A stretch of DNA of 64,000 nt from Paraoerskovia sediminicola (GTDB lineage: Bacteria > Actinomycetota > Actinomycetes > Actinomycetales > Cellulomonadaceae): positions 2,294,001 to 2,358,000 of the forward strand of contig NZ_AP027729.1 in NCBI RefSeq assembly GCF_030296575.1, given 5' to 3'. Both the position numbers and the translations under genes were made by a program. The notes under the pieces were generated by a model. The model was not told where the DNA came from and did no database searches. It saw nothing but the letters and a program-made list of their open reading frames with translations. Shown piece by piece: positions 41,842 to 52,487 of this stretch; position 1 is the stretch's first letter, and the number at the start of each line of letters is the position of its first letter.

Positions 41842-42728
41842 ATGACGGAGCGGGAGACGACGATGAGCAGCGAGACACGGACGGTGAACGGCCCGCAGTC
41901 GTTCGACGTCGAGACGTGCGACCACCTCGAGGTCCGGTTGGTCGGGGGAGGGTCGACGTCGTCACGCACGACGAGCCCGGCGCGCGCGTCGAGATCCACA
42001 CGGTCGAGGGGCGCCCCCTCGACGTCGTCCGAAAGGGCTCGAGCCTCCGGATCGGCTACCCCCAGCTGTCCTTCGAGAGCCTGTTCGACTCGTTCCGTCG
42101 TCCGTCGACCCACGACGTGGTCGACGTGTCCGTCGCCGTGCCGGTCGGCGCGACCGTCTCGGTCGGCGTCGTGACCGCGGACGGGCTCGTCGCGGGGACG
42201 GGCGGCTCGGTCACCGTGTCCAACGTCTCCGGTTCGGTCGTCACGGACGGCACCGAGGGGGACCTGACCGTCCGGACCGTCTCGGGCGAGGTCGTCTCCC
42301 GGGGCCACCGCGGCTCCCTGACGGCGAAGACCGTCTCGGGGGACGTCACCGCGAGCGGCGCGCTCACGTCGGTCTCGTTCTCCTCCGTGTCGGGCGAGGT
42401 GACCCTCGACCTGACGGAGCAGCCCTCGTCGGTGCGAGCGAGCACGGTCTCGGGCGGTGTCGCCCTGCGGCTGCCCGACCCGCAGGCCGTCGGCTACGCC
42501 CTGCGGTCGACCTCAGGAGCGGTCGTCGTCGACGGGGTCAGGGCGCAGCGGCCGGCCGGGCGCAAGGAGTGGAGCGGCGACCGGGTGGATCGCCCGGCGC
42601 CCGCGGGCGCCGGGACCGTGGTGGTCAAGGCGGTCTCCGGGGACGTCAGCGTCGTGCGGCGGGTCGAGCGGGGCCGGGCAGCCACCGACGCCGCCGCCGA
42701 CGCCACCGGTGAGGGCGGGGACCTCTGA
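41842..42728 (+). CDS. DUF4097 family beta-helix-like protein (apparent frameshift)
   Basis: About 295 residues. After ~60 N-terminal residues come repeating ~18-20-residue strands (SVTVSNVSGSVVTDGTEGDL, TVRTVSGEVVSRGHRGSL, TAKTVSGDVTASGALTSV), the solenoid typical of DUF4097/DUF4098. There is no signal peptide or membrane helix. The frame breaks in the G-rich tract 41944-41952. One added G gives LVGGRVDVVTHDEPGARVEI. The stop overlaps the padR ATG (TGATG), so the two are translationally coupled, a common arrangement in which PadR controls the pair. The ATG at 41863 is an alternative start. Function unknown; a stress or envelope link is only a guess. Confidence 0.82.
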
Positions 42729-43357
42729 TGCCGGTCTTCGCCCACGGGGAGCTGCGGCTCTACCTGCTCGCGCTCCTCGCCACCGGACCGCGCCACGGGT
42801 ACGAGATCATCACCGAGCTCGCGGAGAGGTTCGGCGGGACCTACCGGCCGAGCGCGGGCACGGTCTACCCCAGGCTCTCCCGGCTGGTCGACGACGGCCT
42901 CGTCGTCCGCGAGGAGGACGGGCGTCGGTCGACGTACGCGCTGACCCCTGCCGGTCGCGCGGAGCTCGAGGCTCGTGCCGGCGACCTCGCGGCCCTCGAG
43001 GCGGGGATCGCGGTGACGGTGCGGGACCGCGCAGCGCAGCTGCGCGAGGAGGTCCGCGGGTCGGCTCGAGGACTGCGCGCGGAGCTCGCCGCCGCCGCGC
43101 AGGAGGAGCGGGCGCGGGCCTCGTCGGCACCCGGATCCGGCGCCGACGCCGCGGGCGAGAAGTCGCCGAGCGGCACCGGACGTGACGACTCCGCCGGTGC
43201 CCGCGCGATGGCGGACGAGATGCTGACGCGGTTCCGCGCCGAGCTCCGGGCCGACCTCCGCCACGCGGCGGCGGACGGACGGCTGGGCCCGCTGACGGTG
43301 GACACGTTGCGCACCGTGCTCGACGAGGCGGGGCGCGCGGTCCGCGCGACGCTCTGA
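42728..43357 (+). CDS. PadR family transcriptional regulator
   Basis: A 209-residue repressor-type regulator. The N-terminal winged helix (LRLYLLALLATGPRHGYEII, GGTYRPSAGTVYPRLSRLVD, DGLVVREEDGRRSTYALTPA) is a textbook PadR domain. The C-terminal half is a charged helix-rich region for dimerisation, with a Gly/Ala/Ser-rich loop near 140-155. It probably binds the twin palindromes upstream of DUF4097 and represses its own operon. The inducing ligand is unknown. Confidence 0.92.
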   Translation: MPVFAHGELRLYLLALLATGPRHGYEIITELAERFGGTYRPSAGTVYPRLSRLVDDGLVVREEDGRRSTYALTPAGRAELEARAGDLAALEAGIAVTVRDRAAQLREEVRGSARGLRAELAAAAQEERARASSAPGSGADAAGEKSPSGTGRDDSAGARAMADEMLTRFRAELRADLRHAAADGRLGPLTVDTLRTVLDEAGRAVRATL

Positions 43358-43372
43358 CCACCTGTGCCGGCA

Positions 43373-43412
43373 CCGACACCGGCACCGACACCGGTGCCGG
43401 TGCCGGTGTCGG
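43373..43412. terminator. GC-rich hairpin between padR and the SGNH hydrolase gene
   Basis: A perfect 14-bp stem, CCGACACCGGCACC (43373-43386) with GGTGCCGGTGTCGG (43399-43412), and a 12-base loop, inside a run of GGCACC/GACACC repeats between convergent genes. Alternative pairings within the repeat are possible. Confidence 0.75.
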
Positions 43413-43430
43413 GCGCCGGCTGCGGTGCCG

Positions 43431-44098
43431 TCAGTCTCGTCGGCGTGCCGGCTGCGAACCCCGCTCTGCCGGCTGCGCCGCTGACGGTCTGTCAGCCGGG
43501 GAGTCCTCGGGCAGGCCGAGCCACGCGTGCCAGCCGGTGTGCAGCACGAGCCAGGCCATCAGCCCGTAGCCGGCCTGCGCCGGGTAGCCCGTGCCGCTCT
43601 GGGAGAGGTCCGAGAGCCACTGCTCGTGGTGCACGAGCGGCGTGAACGTGTCGACGTAGGTGACGTGGCGACGGGCAGAGACGTCAGCGAAGGCGGCCGA
43701 CAGCTCCGCCAGCCGGTCGTTGTCCTCGGGGGCGCCCGGGGAGGCCCGACGACGAACGTCGAGATCCGGTGGGAGTCCGCGACGTCCAGCATGTTCGCGA
43801 GGTTCAGGCGGGACCGCGCGACCGAGAGGCCTGCGGCGACGTCGTGCCGGCCGAGGCCGACGACCAGGCGGTTGTCGCACTCGGCCTCGTTCCCGTACCG
43901 ACGGAACGACTCGACCTCCCAGCGCTGGCTCAGCGCCGTCGTCGTCTCCCCGGGGATCGCCAGGGGGAACGACATCGCGGTCCGGTCGAAGCGGCTGCGG
44001 GCGATCACCCGGCCGGCCCAGCCGAGTCCCTTGGCGTCGCCGACGCCGACGCTCAGCTCGTCGCCGACGATGCAGATGCGTAGCTCTCTCTCGCCCAC
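43431..44098 (-). CDS. SGNH/GDSL-type hydrolase (apparent frameshift)
   Basis: A lipase/esterase-like SGNH hydrolase. Block I is degenerate: CIVGDELSVGVGDAKGLGW, where the usual GDS nucleophile triad reads GDE followed by LS, so the catalytic Ser may be displaced. Block III is VVGLGRHDVAAG (the usual GxND reads GRHD). The C-terminal GYPAQAGYGLMAWLVL holds the region of the catalytic Asp-His, though no clear DxxH is seen. The frame breaks at the run 43738-43741. One added base restores FVVGPPGAPEDNDRLAELSA and about 222 residues from the GTG at 44098. Substrate unknown. With altered motifs, activity is uncertain. Confidence 0.72.
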
Positions 44099-44157
44099 CG
44101 GGCCTCCTCGTCTCGTCGGTCCCATTGTGCCTGTCGTCCGCCGCGCATCGGGGACGT

Positions 44158-45077
44158 TCAGAGCAGCGTGGCGCCCCAGCGGACCTCGTGCGAGTCGCCG
44201 GGGGCGATGCGGACGAGGCGGTCCCCGGTGCGGAACGCGTCCGCGATGCAGCTCATCGGTTCGGCGGCGACCCCGGTCCGGACGTATCCGGGGGCGTCGA
44301 TGCCGTCCCCGGTGCAGACCTGCCAGGTGTCCATCGAGTCGTCGGTCCAGACCGCCGCCTCCCGCCCGTCGGGTGACGCGAGCCGCATCCACGTGAGCCC
44401 GGCGTCGTCCCGCACGACGTCGACGTAGGCGTCGTCGAGCGCGATGCCCCGCAGCGAGCGCGGCGACGTGAAGTCGTGGTCCCCCTCCGCCGCGACGTCC
44501 CCCGTGGGCAGGAGCCGCTCGTCGACGGTGACCCGACGGGTCGCGTCGAGGCGCAGCGTGCACTCGTCGACGGCGGCGTCGCCCGGCGAGAGCCAGGGGT
44601 GGAACCCGACACCGTAGGGGAGCGTCGTCGGCCCGTCGTTCGTGGCGCGGACGGTGACGGCGAGCCCGGCGTCGGAGAGCCGGTATGTGACACGGGTCGT
44701 CAGCGCGAACGGGTACCCCTTGGTCGGGGGAGCCGGAGCTCGAGGGTGACGGCGTCCGGCGCGTGGTCGACGAGGTCCCACCGCATCGAGGTGGACAGGC
44801 CGTGCAGCGCCGTCCCGCGCTCCGGCTCGTTCACCGGGACCTGGTGCGTGCCGCCGTCGAACTCGTACCTGCCGTCGCGCAGGCGGTTGGGCCACGGGAC
44901 GAGGACGGCGCCGTGGTACGCCGGGGAGATCTGGTCCTCGGGGAACGGGACGAACACGTCGCGACCGCCGACGGAGTACTCCCTGACGGCGGCGCCCACC
45001 TCCGTGACGACGGCTCGGTGCTCACCCGAGGTGATGCGGAACTGCGTGCCGGACGGTGCGTACGTGTTCACGTGCAC
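44158..45077 (-). CDS. Aldose 1-epimerase family protein (apparent frameshift)
   Basis: A galactose-mutarotase-like protein that would interconvert sugar anomers. About 306 residues. Motifs include AVREYSVGGRDVFVPF, GAVLVPWPNRLRDGRYEFDG (substrate Arg), HGLSTSMRWDL (His) and YGVGFHPWLS (catalytic-region His), with a Glu late in the chain. The frame breaks at the run 44726-44730. One added base restores LELRLPPTKGYPFAL. The GTG at 45077 or 45071 is the likely start, divergent from the aldo/keto reductase gene by 66 bp. The exact sugar is unknown. Confidence 0.82.
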
Positions 45078-45143
45078 ATACGGTACTGGAGCCGGACACC
45101 TCCGGCGGGCGACGACGCACGAGACCGTGCAACAGGAGGAACG

Positions 45144-46139
45144 ATGGAATACCGGGTGCTCGGACGTACGGGCCGGCTCGTCTCGGTCGTCGGGCTGGGC
45201 ACGTGGCAGCTCGGCGCCGACTGGGGCGACGTCGACGAGAAGGACGCCACGGCTGTCCTCGACGCCGCGGCGGAGGCCGGGGTGACGTTCTTCGACACCG
45301 CCGACGTGTACGGCGACGGTCGCAGCGAGCAGATCATCGGGCGCTACGTCGCCGACAACGCGGGGTCGGGGCTCACGGTCGCGACGAAGATGGGCCGCCG
45401 CGTCGACCAGACTCCCGAGAACTACGTGCTCGAGAACTTCCGGGCGTGGACCGACCGGTCGCGCAAGAACCTGGGGACGGAGCGGCTCGACCTCGTCCAG
45501 CTCCACTGCCCGCCGAGCGAGGTCGTCGCGAGCGACGAGGTCTTCGACGCGCTCGACACTCTCGTCGACGAGGGCGCGATCGCGGCGTACGGCGTGAGCG
45601 TCGAGACGTGCGACCAGGCGCTGGCCGCGATCGCCCGGCCGGGCACGGCCACGGTCCAGATCATCCTCAACGCGTTCCGTCGCAAGCCGCTCGAGGCGGT
45701 GCTGCCCGCGGCCTCGGCGGCCGGCGTCGGGATCATCGCCCGCGTCCCCCTCGCCTCGGGCATGCTCTCGGGCCGGTACGACTCGAGCACGACCTTCGCC
45801 GAGAACGACCACCGCAGCTACAACCGCGAGGGGCAGGCCTTCGACGTCGGCGAGACCTTCTCGGGCGTGCCGTTCGAGCTCGGGCTGAAGGCCGCGGGCG
45901 AGTTCACCGAGCTGGTGGGCCAGGTCGTCGGCGACGACGTGACGCCCGCCGAGGCCGCGATCGCGTGGGTCTGGCAGCAGCCCGGGGTGTCCACGGTCAT
46001 CCCCGGGGCGCGCTCGGCGGAGCAGGCCCGCGCGAACGCATCGGCGGGCGGCGACAGGCTGCTCGGGGCACGCTTCGCGGACGGGGCGCGCGACATCTAC
46101 GACCGCCTGCTCCGCGAGGAGATCCACCACCGCTGGTAG
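45144..46139 (+). CDS. Aldo/keto reductase
   Basis: An NADPH-dependent oxidoreductase of 331 residues with a TIM-barrel fold. The catalytic tetrad is visible: Asp and Tyr in FFDTADVYGDGRSE, Lys in VATKMG and His in LVQLHCPP. The C-terminal cofactor segment is TVIPGARSAEQARANA. A strong AGGAGGAA ribosome site precedes the ATG at 45144. The natural substrate is unknown; the divergent epimerase-like gene hints at sugar metabolism. A strong terminator follows. Confidence 0.9.
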   Translation: MEYRVLGRTGRLVSVVGLGTWQLGADWGDVDEKDATAVLDAAAEAGVTFFDTADVYGDGRSEQIIGRYVADNAGSGLTVATKMGRRVDQTPENYVLENFRAWTDRSRKNLGTERLDLVQLHCPPSEVVASDEVFDALDTLVDEGAIAAYGVSVETCDQALAAIARPGTATVQIILNAFRRKPLEAVLPAASAAGVGIIARVPLASGMLSGRYDSSTTFAENDHRSYNREGQAFDVGETFSGVPFELGLKAAGEFTELVGQVVGDDVTPAEAAIAWVWQQPGVSTVIPGARSAEQARANASAGGDRLLGARFADGARDIYDRLLREEIHHRW

Positions 46140-46209
46140 GTCGGACGGCGCGTCCCCGGCGTGGCGTGTCGCCGTAGGTCGGTCCTGAGGGGCGCGCGAC
46201 GAGACAGAG

Positions 46210-46247
46210 ACGGGGCCCCGCTGCTCGGATGAGCAGCGGGGCCCCGT
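46210..46247. terminator. Strong bidirectional terminator between the aldo/keto reductase gene and kgd
   Basis: A perfect 17-bp stem, ACGGGGCCCCGCTGCTC (46210-46226) with its complement (46231-46247), around a GGAT loop between convergent genes. Confidence 0.92.
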
Positions 46248-46306
46248 CGTCGTGCCATGGGTCTCGGGCGGGCCGCCCGGTCCGGGCGCCCGGTCAGGGC
46301 GTCCTG

Positions 46307-49300
46307 TCAGCGACCGAAGGCCTGCGCGATGATCACGGCCTGCTCGGCCTGGTGCGCCTTCGCCGTGCCGGCCGCGGTCGAGGCGGACGCCGGGCGAGAG
46401 ATCACGCGCACGTGGGGGACGTCGTCGGGCAGGTTGACGTGGATGTACTGCCACGGCCCCTGGTTCTCCGGCTCGTCCTGGACCCACACGACGTCGTCGG
46501 CGCCGAAGCGGGCGACCTCCTCGCGGATCGCGTCGGTGTCGAGCGGGTAGAGCTGCTCGAGGCGCAGGATCGCGGTCTTGGTGTCCTGACGCTTCGTGCG
46601 CTCCGCGAGCAGGTCGTAGTAGACGCGACCCGAGCAGATCAGCACGCGGTCCACCTCGGCGGGCTCCACCGAGGTGTCGCCGATCAACGGCCGGAACGTA
46701 CCCGTCGTGAGGTCCTCGACCGACGAGGCCGCCGCCTTGAGGCGCAGCAGCTGCTTCGGCGTGAAGACGACCATCGGGCGACGCGGCCGGTCGTACGCCT
46801 GCCTGCGCAGCAGGTGGAAGTAGGACGCCGGGGTCGACGGCTGCGCGACGACGATGTTCTGCTCGGCGCACAGCTGGAGGAAGCGCTCGATCCGCGCGGA
46901 CGAGTGGTCCGGTCCCTGGCCCTCGTACCCGTGGGGCAGGAGCATGACGATCGAGGAGTTCTGGCCCCACTTCTGCGTCGCGGACGAGATGAACTCGTCG
47001 ATGACGGTCTGGGCGCCGTTGACGAAGTCCCCGAACTGGGCCTCCCACAGCACGAGCGCCTCGGGGCGCTCGACGGAGTAGCCGTACTCGAACCCGAGCG
47101 CGGCGTACTCGCTCAGCGACGAGTCGTAGACCCAGAACTTGGCCTGGTCGCCCGCGAGGTACAGCAGCGGCGTCCACTCGGCGCCGGTCTCCCGGTCGTG
47201 CAGCACCGCGTGGCGCTGCACGAACGTCCCGCGCCGCGAGTCCTGCCCGGCGAGCCGCACCGGGGTGCCCTCGATGAGCAGGGTGCCGAACGCCGCGAGC
47301 TCCCCGAAGCCCCAGTCGATGCCGCCCTCGGTGGACATCTTGTGCCTGCGCTCGAGGAGCTGGGCCAGCTTGGGGTGGATCGTGAAGCCCTCGGGCGGCG
47401 AGGCGTGCGCGGCGCCGATGCGCTCGATCAGCGAGGGGTGGACGGCGGTCTTCCAGCCGACCATCGTCCCCGCGTCCTCGCGCTGCGACTCCGGTCGCTC
47501 GAGCCCTGCGATCGGCTCGGCCGAGGCCGGCACCGAGTAGCCGCCCTCCTTGGTCTCGGTGAAGACCTTCTCGAGCTGGCCCTGGTAGTCCTGCAGGACG
47601 TGCTCGGCCTCTTCGAGCGTCATGTCGCCGCGGGCGACGAGGTTCTCCGTGTAGAGCTTGCGCACGGAGCGCTTCGCCTCGATGAGGTTGTACATGAGCG
47701 GCTGGGTCATCGAGGGGTCGTCACCCTCGTTGTGGCCGCGGCGGCGGTAGCAGATCATGTCGATGATCACGTCGCGGTCGAACTGCTCGCGGTACGCGAA
47801 GGCGAGCTCGGCGACACGCACGCACGCCTCGGGGTCGTCGCCGTTCACGTGGAAGATCGGGACCTGGTAGCCCTTGGCCACGTCCGTGGCGTAGGTGGTC
47901 GATCGCGCCGACGACGGGCCCGTGGTGAACCCGACCTGGTTGTTGATCAGCACGTGGACCGTGCCACCGGTGCGGTACCCGCGGAGCTGCGCGAGGTTGA
48001 GCACCTCCGGGACCACGCCCTGTCCGGCGAACGCGGCGTCGCCGTGCAGGAGGATCGGGAGGACCGAGAAGCCGTCGCCGCCGAGGTCGATGAGGTCCTG
48101 CTTGGCGCGGACGATGCCCTCGAGCACGGGGTTGACGGCTTCGAGGTGCGACGGGTTGGCGGCGAGGTAGACGCGCGTCTGCGCACCCGACTCGGCCGTG
48201 AAGGTCCCCTCGGTGCCGAGGTGGTACTTGACGTCGCCGGAGCCCTGGACGCTCTTGGGGTCGATGTTCCCCTCGAACTCGGCGAAGATCTGCGCGGCGC
48301 TCTTGCCCGCGATGTTGGCGAGCACGTTGAGCCGCCCGCGGTGGGACATGCCGATGCAGACCTCGTCGAGACCGTTCTCGGCGGCCTTCGACAGGACGGC
48401 GTCGAGCAGCGGGATGACGGCCTCCCCACCCTCGAGGGAGAAGCGCTTCTGCCCGACGTACTTCGTCTGCAGGAAGGTCTCGAACGCCTCCGCGGAGTTC
48501 AGCTTCCGCAGGATGCGCAGCTGGTCCTCGCGGGGGTGCGGGCGTAGCCGGACTCGAGGCGCTCCTGGAGCCAGCGCCGCTGGTCCCGGTCGGCGAGGTG
48601 CATGTACTCGACGCCGATCGACCGGCAGTACGAGTCGCGCAGCAGGCCGAGGATCTCGCGCAGCGACGCCTTGGGCGTGCCACCGAAGCCGGCGGTCGGG
48701 AACTGACGCTCGAGGTCCCACAGCGTGAGCCCGTGGTTCTGGATGTCCAGGTCGGGGTGCTTGCGCTGGCGGTACGTGAGCGGGTCGGTGTCGGCCATGA
48801 GGTGGCCGCGCGAGCGGTACGAGTGGACGAGCTCGGCGATGCGCGCGGGCTTCGCGGCCTCCACGTCCTCGTCGACGGCGTTGTCCCTGATCCACCGGAC
48901 CGGCTCGTAGGGGATGCGCAGGGAGGTGAAGACCCGGTCGTAGAACCCGTCCTCGCCGATCAGCTTCTGGCCGATGATCCGGAGGAACTCGCCGGACTGG
49001 GCGCCCTGGATGATGCGGTGGTCGTAGGTCGACGTGATCGTCAGGACCTTCGAGATCGCCATGCGGGCGAGCCGCTCGACCGACGCACCGGCGAACTCCG
49101 CGGGGTAGTCCATGGCGCCGACGCCGATGATCGCGCCCTGGCCCTCCATGAGTCGCGGCACGGAGTGGACGGTGCCGATGCCCCCGGGGTTCGTCAGGGA
49201 GATCGTGGTGCCCTTGAAGTCGTCGACGGTGAGCTTGTTGCCGCGTGCCTTGCGGACGAGCTCCTCGTAGGCGGCCCAGAACTGGGCGAAGTCGAGCGTG

Positions 49301-50160
49301 TCCGCGCGCTTGATGCTCGGCACGAGGAGCTGACGGGAGCCGTCCGGCTTGGCGAGGTCGATCGCGAGCCCGAAGCCGACGTGGGCGGGGTTGTTGATCG
49401 CGGGCTTGCCGTCGAGCTCGGTGTAGCTGGCGTTCATCGAGGGCATCTCGGCCAGCGCCTCGACGAGCGCGAACCCGATGAGGTGGGTGAACGAGATCTT
49501 CCCGCCGCGTCCGCGGGCGAGGTGGTTGTTGATGACGATGCGGTTGTCGACCATCAGCTTCGCCGGGACGGCGCGGACCGAGGTCGCCGTCGGGACGTTG
49601 AGGCTCGACTCCATGTTGGTCACGACGCGGGCGGCCGGTCCGCGGAGCTTGCTGATGTCGTCGGCGGCGTCGGTGTCGTCGGTGGCGCCGCGGCGCGCGG
49701 TGGCGCTCGCGTAGGACGCCGTGGCCGGCTGGGCCGTGGCGACGGGCTGGGTCGCGAGAGCGGCCGCATTCACCTCGGGGTCTGCGGGGACGGCCGGGCG
49801 TGCCGGGCGCTGCGCGGCCTCGGCCGCCGCCGAACCGTCGCCGGTGGCCGGGGCCGTGACGGGCGCCGCGCTGCGCGGTGCCTTCTCCGTGGTCGATCCC
49901 GTCGACTCCTCGGCGGCGGGCTGCTCGCCGGCCTCGCCCTTCGGGGCGGGCGTCCCGTTGGACTCGGCGGCGCGGCCGCCGGTCCCGTTGTCGCTCCCGC
50001 TGCTCCCCGGCTTGTAGTCCGCGAAGAAGTCCCACCACGCCGGGTCGACGGCGTCACGGTCCTTCAGGTACTGCTCGTACAACTCGTCGACGAGCCACTC
50101 GTTGGCTCCGAACACGGCACCTGCCGCGCTGATCGACTCTGACTCAGCCTGAGGGGACAC
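46307..50160 (-). CDS. kgd: Multifunctional 2-oxoglutarate dehydrogenase/decarboxylase E1-E2 (Kgd/OdhA type; apparent frameshift)
   Basis: Thiamine-diphosphate enzyme of the TCA cycle; the actinobacterial form fuses a succinyltransferase-like E2 core to E1. About 1284 residues. Order: small N-terminal domain (ANEWLVDELYEQYLKD), a ~100-residue Ala/Pro linker, E2-like core (about 130-360) and E1 domains. The E2 motif reads DHRIIQGAQSGEFL. ThDP-site segments are GMSHRGRLNVLANI and GDAAFAGQG...LINNQVGF. The frame breaks at the run 48532-48536. One added base joins SGYARTPREDQLRILRKLN. The GTG at 50160 (VSPQAESESISAAGAVFG) is the family start. Known homologues are inhibited by the FHA protein OdhI/GarA, which is not in this window. 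Confidence 0.95.
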
Positions 50161-50464
50161 GCGTGGACCGCCCACCTTGATTCGCTCGGTTCTCGACAAC
50201 TCGCCCGGGGTCCGGACCTCTCCAGGGTAGGCCCTCGAGAGGTCCCTGACCGGGTGGTCCGCGGCGCTGCGGACAGGCCCGGGCCCGCGGGACGCCGCTT
50301 CTCGCAGAGCGCCCCAAGAACACGGAAAGAGGTCGCGGGGGATTCGTCGAGATGTGCCCTGCGGAGGGGTCCGGCGGGTCATGGCGGCGTAACGTCGGGC
50401 GCCGGCGCGGCGCTGATGTGACGAAGATCACCCGAGCCGGGGTGTCAGGTGCTGCGACCCGATC
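50161..50464 (-). promoter_or_regulatory. 304-bp kgd upstream region
   Basis: No gene is visible. It should contain the kgd promoter (minus strand); a weak -10-like TACCCT lies near 50228-50235, but no convincing -35 is seen. The far end holds a CRP-like palindrome, listed separately. Confidence 0.5.
50417..50432. promoter_or_regulatory. CRP/GlxR-like palindrome TGTGA-N6-TCACC
   Basis: TGTGACGAAGATCACC differs by one base from the TGTGA-N6-TCACA consensus of CRP-family regulators (GlxR in Corynebacterium, Crp in Mycobacterium). It lies about 257 bp before the kgd start and 33 bp past the end of the next upstream gene, so kgd is the only obvious target. Distance makes a direct effect uncertain. 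Confidence 0.5.
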
Positions 50465-51598
50465 TCAGTCGGTGGGTGGCGAGCCGCCGTCCGGGCGCGA
50501 CGGGGCGGCGGCCGGGCCGGCCGACCGGGGCTCGGGGCCCTGGGCCGGGAGCGTCACGCGGATCGCGGCACCGTGCTCGCTGTCGGCGACCGCGACGGTC
50601 CCGTCGTGCAGGTCCACCGCCCACCGGACGATGGCGAGGCCGATGCCCGTCCCGCCGGACGTCGTCCGACCGCGCGGGGGAGCGTGCTGCCCCCGGGCGA
50701 AGCGCTCGAAGATCCGCTCACGGTCACCGGGAGCGATGCCCGGCCCCTCGTCGACGACCTCCAGCACCACGACGTCGAGACCGTCCGCGTCGGTGCCGGA
50801 GTACCCGTCCAGCCGGATGACGCCGCCCGGCGGCGAGTGGCGGATCGCGTTGTGCAGGAGGTTGGTCACGACCTGGCGCAGCCGCTCCTTGTCGGCCTCG
50901 AGCACCAGGTCCGGCGGCGCGACGTCCACGACGTAGTGCAGGTCCTTCGCGGCCTCCATCATCGACAAGGACTCCGCAGCGTCCTCGAGGAAGTCGCCCA
51001 CGGGGATCGTGGTGACGTTGAGCGCAGCCGCACCCGCCTCGATGCGTGAGAGGTCCAGCAGGTAGGTGACGAGACGCGTGAGCCGCTCGGTCTGCTTGAG
51101 AGCACCCTCGAGCGTCCCCTTGTCCGCCGGGACGACCCCGTCGACGAGGTTCTCGAGCTGGGCCTGCAGCGCCGCCACCGGGGTGCGCAGCTCGTGGGAG
51201 ACGTTGGCGATCAGCTCGCGCCGCGTCTTGTCCGACGACGCGAGGTCCTCGGCCATCACGTTGAAGGCGACCGCGAGCTGGCCGACCTCGTCGTGGCTCG
51301 TGGCCCGCACCCGACGGCTGTAGTCGCCGTCGGCCATGGCCTGCGCGGCGGTCGTCATGTCCCGCAGGGGCGACGTCATGCCTCGGGCCAGGACCTGCGT
51401 CAGGAGCAGGGACAGGATGATCGCGAGCGGGAGGGTCCGGGACGGCCCGAGCTCGTTGCGCAGACCGATCCAGGTGATGAACACCGCGAGGACCACCGTG
51501 GCGGCGACGAGCACGCCGAGCTTGATCTTGATCGAGCCGAACCGGTCGAGCGGCCGGACGTCCGGGAGCTGCGGCCTCGGCGTCGCGCGGGGTGTCAC
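50465..51598 (-). CDS. OmpR-type sensor histidine kinase
   Basis: A 377-residue membrane kinase with two membrane helices (LGVLVAATVVLAVFITWI and TLPLAIILSLLLTQVLA) separated by only ~10 residues, so it has no sensory external domain and probably senses within the membrane. HAMP, phosphoacceptor RRELIANVSHELRTPVAALQ, N-box VTNLLHNAIRHS and G-boxes (DEGPGI, GGTGIGLAIVRW) are intact. The C-terminal ~25 residues are Pro/Ala-rich. It starts 26 bp after the stop of its partner regulator. The signal is unknown. Confidence 0.92.
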   Translation of the reverse strand: MTPRATPRPQLPDVRPLDRFGSIKIKLGVLVAATVVLAVFITWIGLRNELGPSRTLPLAIILSLLLTQVLARGMTSPLRDMTTAAQAMADGDYSRRVRATSHDEVGQLAVAFNVMAEDLASSDKTRRELIANVSHELRTPVAALQAQLENLVDGVVPADKGTLEGALKQTERLTRLVTYLLDLSRIEAGAAALNVTTIPVGDFLEDAAESLSMMEAAKDLHYVVDVAPPDLVLEADKERLRQVVTNLLHNAIRHSPPGGVIRLDGYSGTDADGLDVVVLEVVDEGPGIAPGDRERIFERFARGQHAPPRGRTTSGGTGIGLAIVRWAVDLHDGTVAVADSEHGAAIRVTLPAQGPEPRSAGPAAAPSRPDGGSPPTD

Positions 51599-51624
51599 TG
51601 GTCGTCCTCCGGCACCTGCGGCAC

Positions 51625-52374
51625 TCAGGTCGTCGGGGGCTCGAACGCGTAGCCCACGCCGTGGACCGTGCGGATCAGCTCGGGGCCGAGCTTGCGGCGC
51701 AGCGCCTTGATGTGGGAGTCGACCGTCCGGGTGCCGCTCGCGTCCGCCCAGTCCCAGACCTCGGCGAGCAGCCGCTCGCGCGTGAGCACGGTCTTCGGTG
51801 AGCTCGCGAGCATGACGAGCAGCTCGAACTCGGTCGGCGTGAGGTGGATCTCCGTGCCGGCCCGGTGCACGCGCCGCTGCGCGCGGTCGATGACGACCTC
51901 ACCGATGGTCAGCGGGGCCTCGGCCTCCGGGACGGAGGCGGCCTGCGTCGTCCGGTCGACGCGGCGCAGCAGAGCCTTCAGCCGGGCGACGAGCTCGCGC
52001 ATCGAGAACGGCTTCGTCATGTAGTCGTCCGCCCCGACGCCGAGGCCGATCAGCATGTCGGTCTCGTCGTCGCGGGCGGTCAGCATGAGGATCGGCATCG
52101 GGCGCTCGGACTGCACGCGCCGGGTCACCTCGAGGCCGTCGATCCCGGGCAGCATGACGTCGAGCACCATCGCGTCGGGCTGCAGGCGCAGCGCCGCCTC
52201 GACCCCGGCGAGCCCGTCCTGGGCCACCTCGACCCGCCAGCCCTCGGCGCTCAGCCGTTGGGCGATGGCCGTGGCGATGGTCGGCTCGTCCTCGACGACG
52301 AGGACCGTCGCGGGGGCCGAACCGGAAGGACCGGGGCCTGTCGAGCCCGCCTGAGCGGGCGTGCTGGCTGACAT
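51625..52374 (-). CDS. OmpR-family response regulator
   Basis: A 249-residue regulator, partner of the downstream kinase. The receiver domain is at about 25-140, with acidic pocket VEDE, phosphoacceptor in VLDVMLPGIDG and TKPF. The winged helix is at about 155-245 (LTPTEFELLVMLASSPKTVL, DSHIKALRRKLG, RTVHGVGYAFE). The ATG at 52374 (MSASTPAQAG) is preferred to a longer upstream frame because its ~25-residue leader ends right at the receiver. It is divergent from the CNNM-type gene pair by 113 bp, which may be a target. Confidence 0.92.
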   Translation of the reverse strand: MSASTPAQAGSTGPGPSGSAPATVLVVEDEPTIATAIAQRLSAEGWRVEVAQDGLAGVEAALRLQPDAMVLDVMLPGIDGLEVTRRVQSERPMPILMLTARDDETDMLIGLGVGADDYMTKPFSMRELVARLKALLRRVDRTTQAASVPEAEAPLTIGEVVIDRAQRRVHRAGTEIHLTPTEFELLVMLASSPKTVLTRERLLAEVWDWADASGTRTVDSHIKALRRKLGPELIRTVHGVGYAFEPPTT

Positions 52375-52487
52375 GGGACCAGAGTGGCACAACAGCCGGG
52401 ACAGCGCCCTCAGGCGCGCGACCCCCGTGCGTACGGCTACGATTCTCCGCATATGAAACGCACGGCACGGAACACCTGGAGCCCCGT

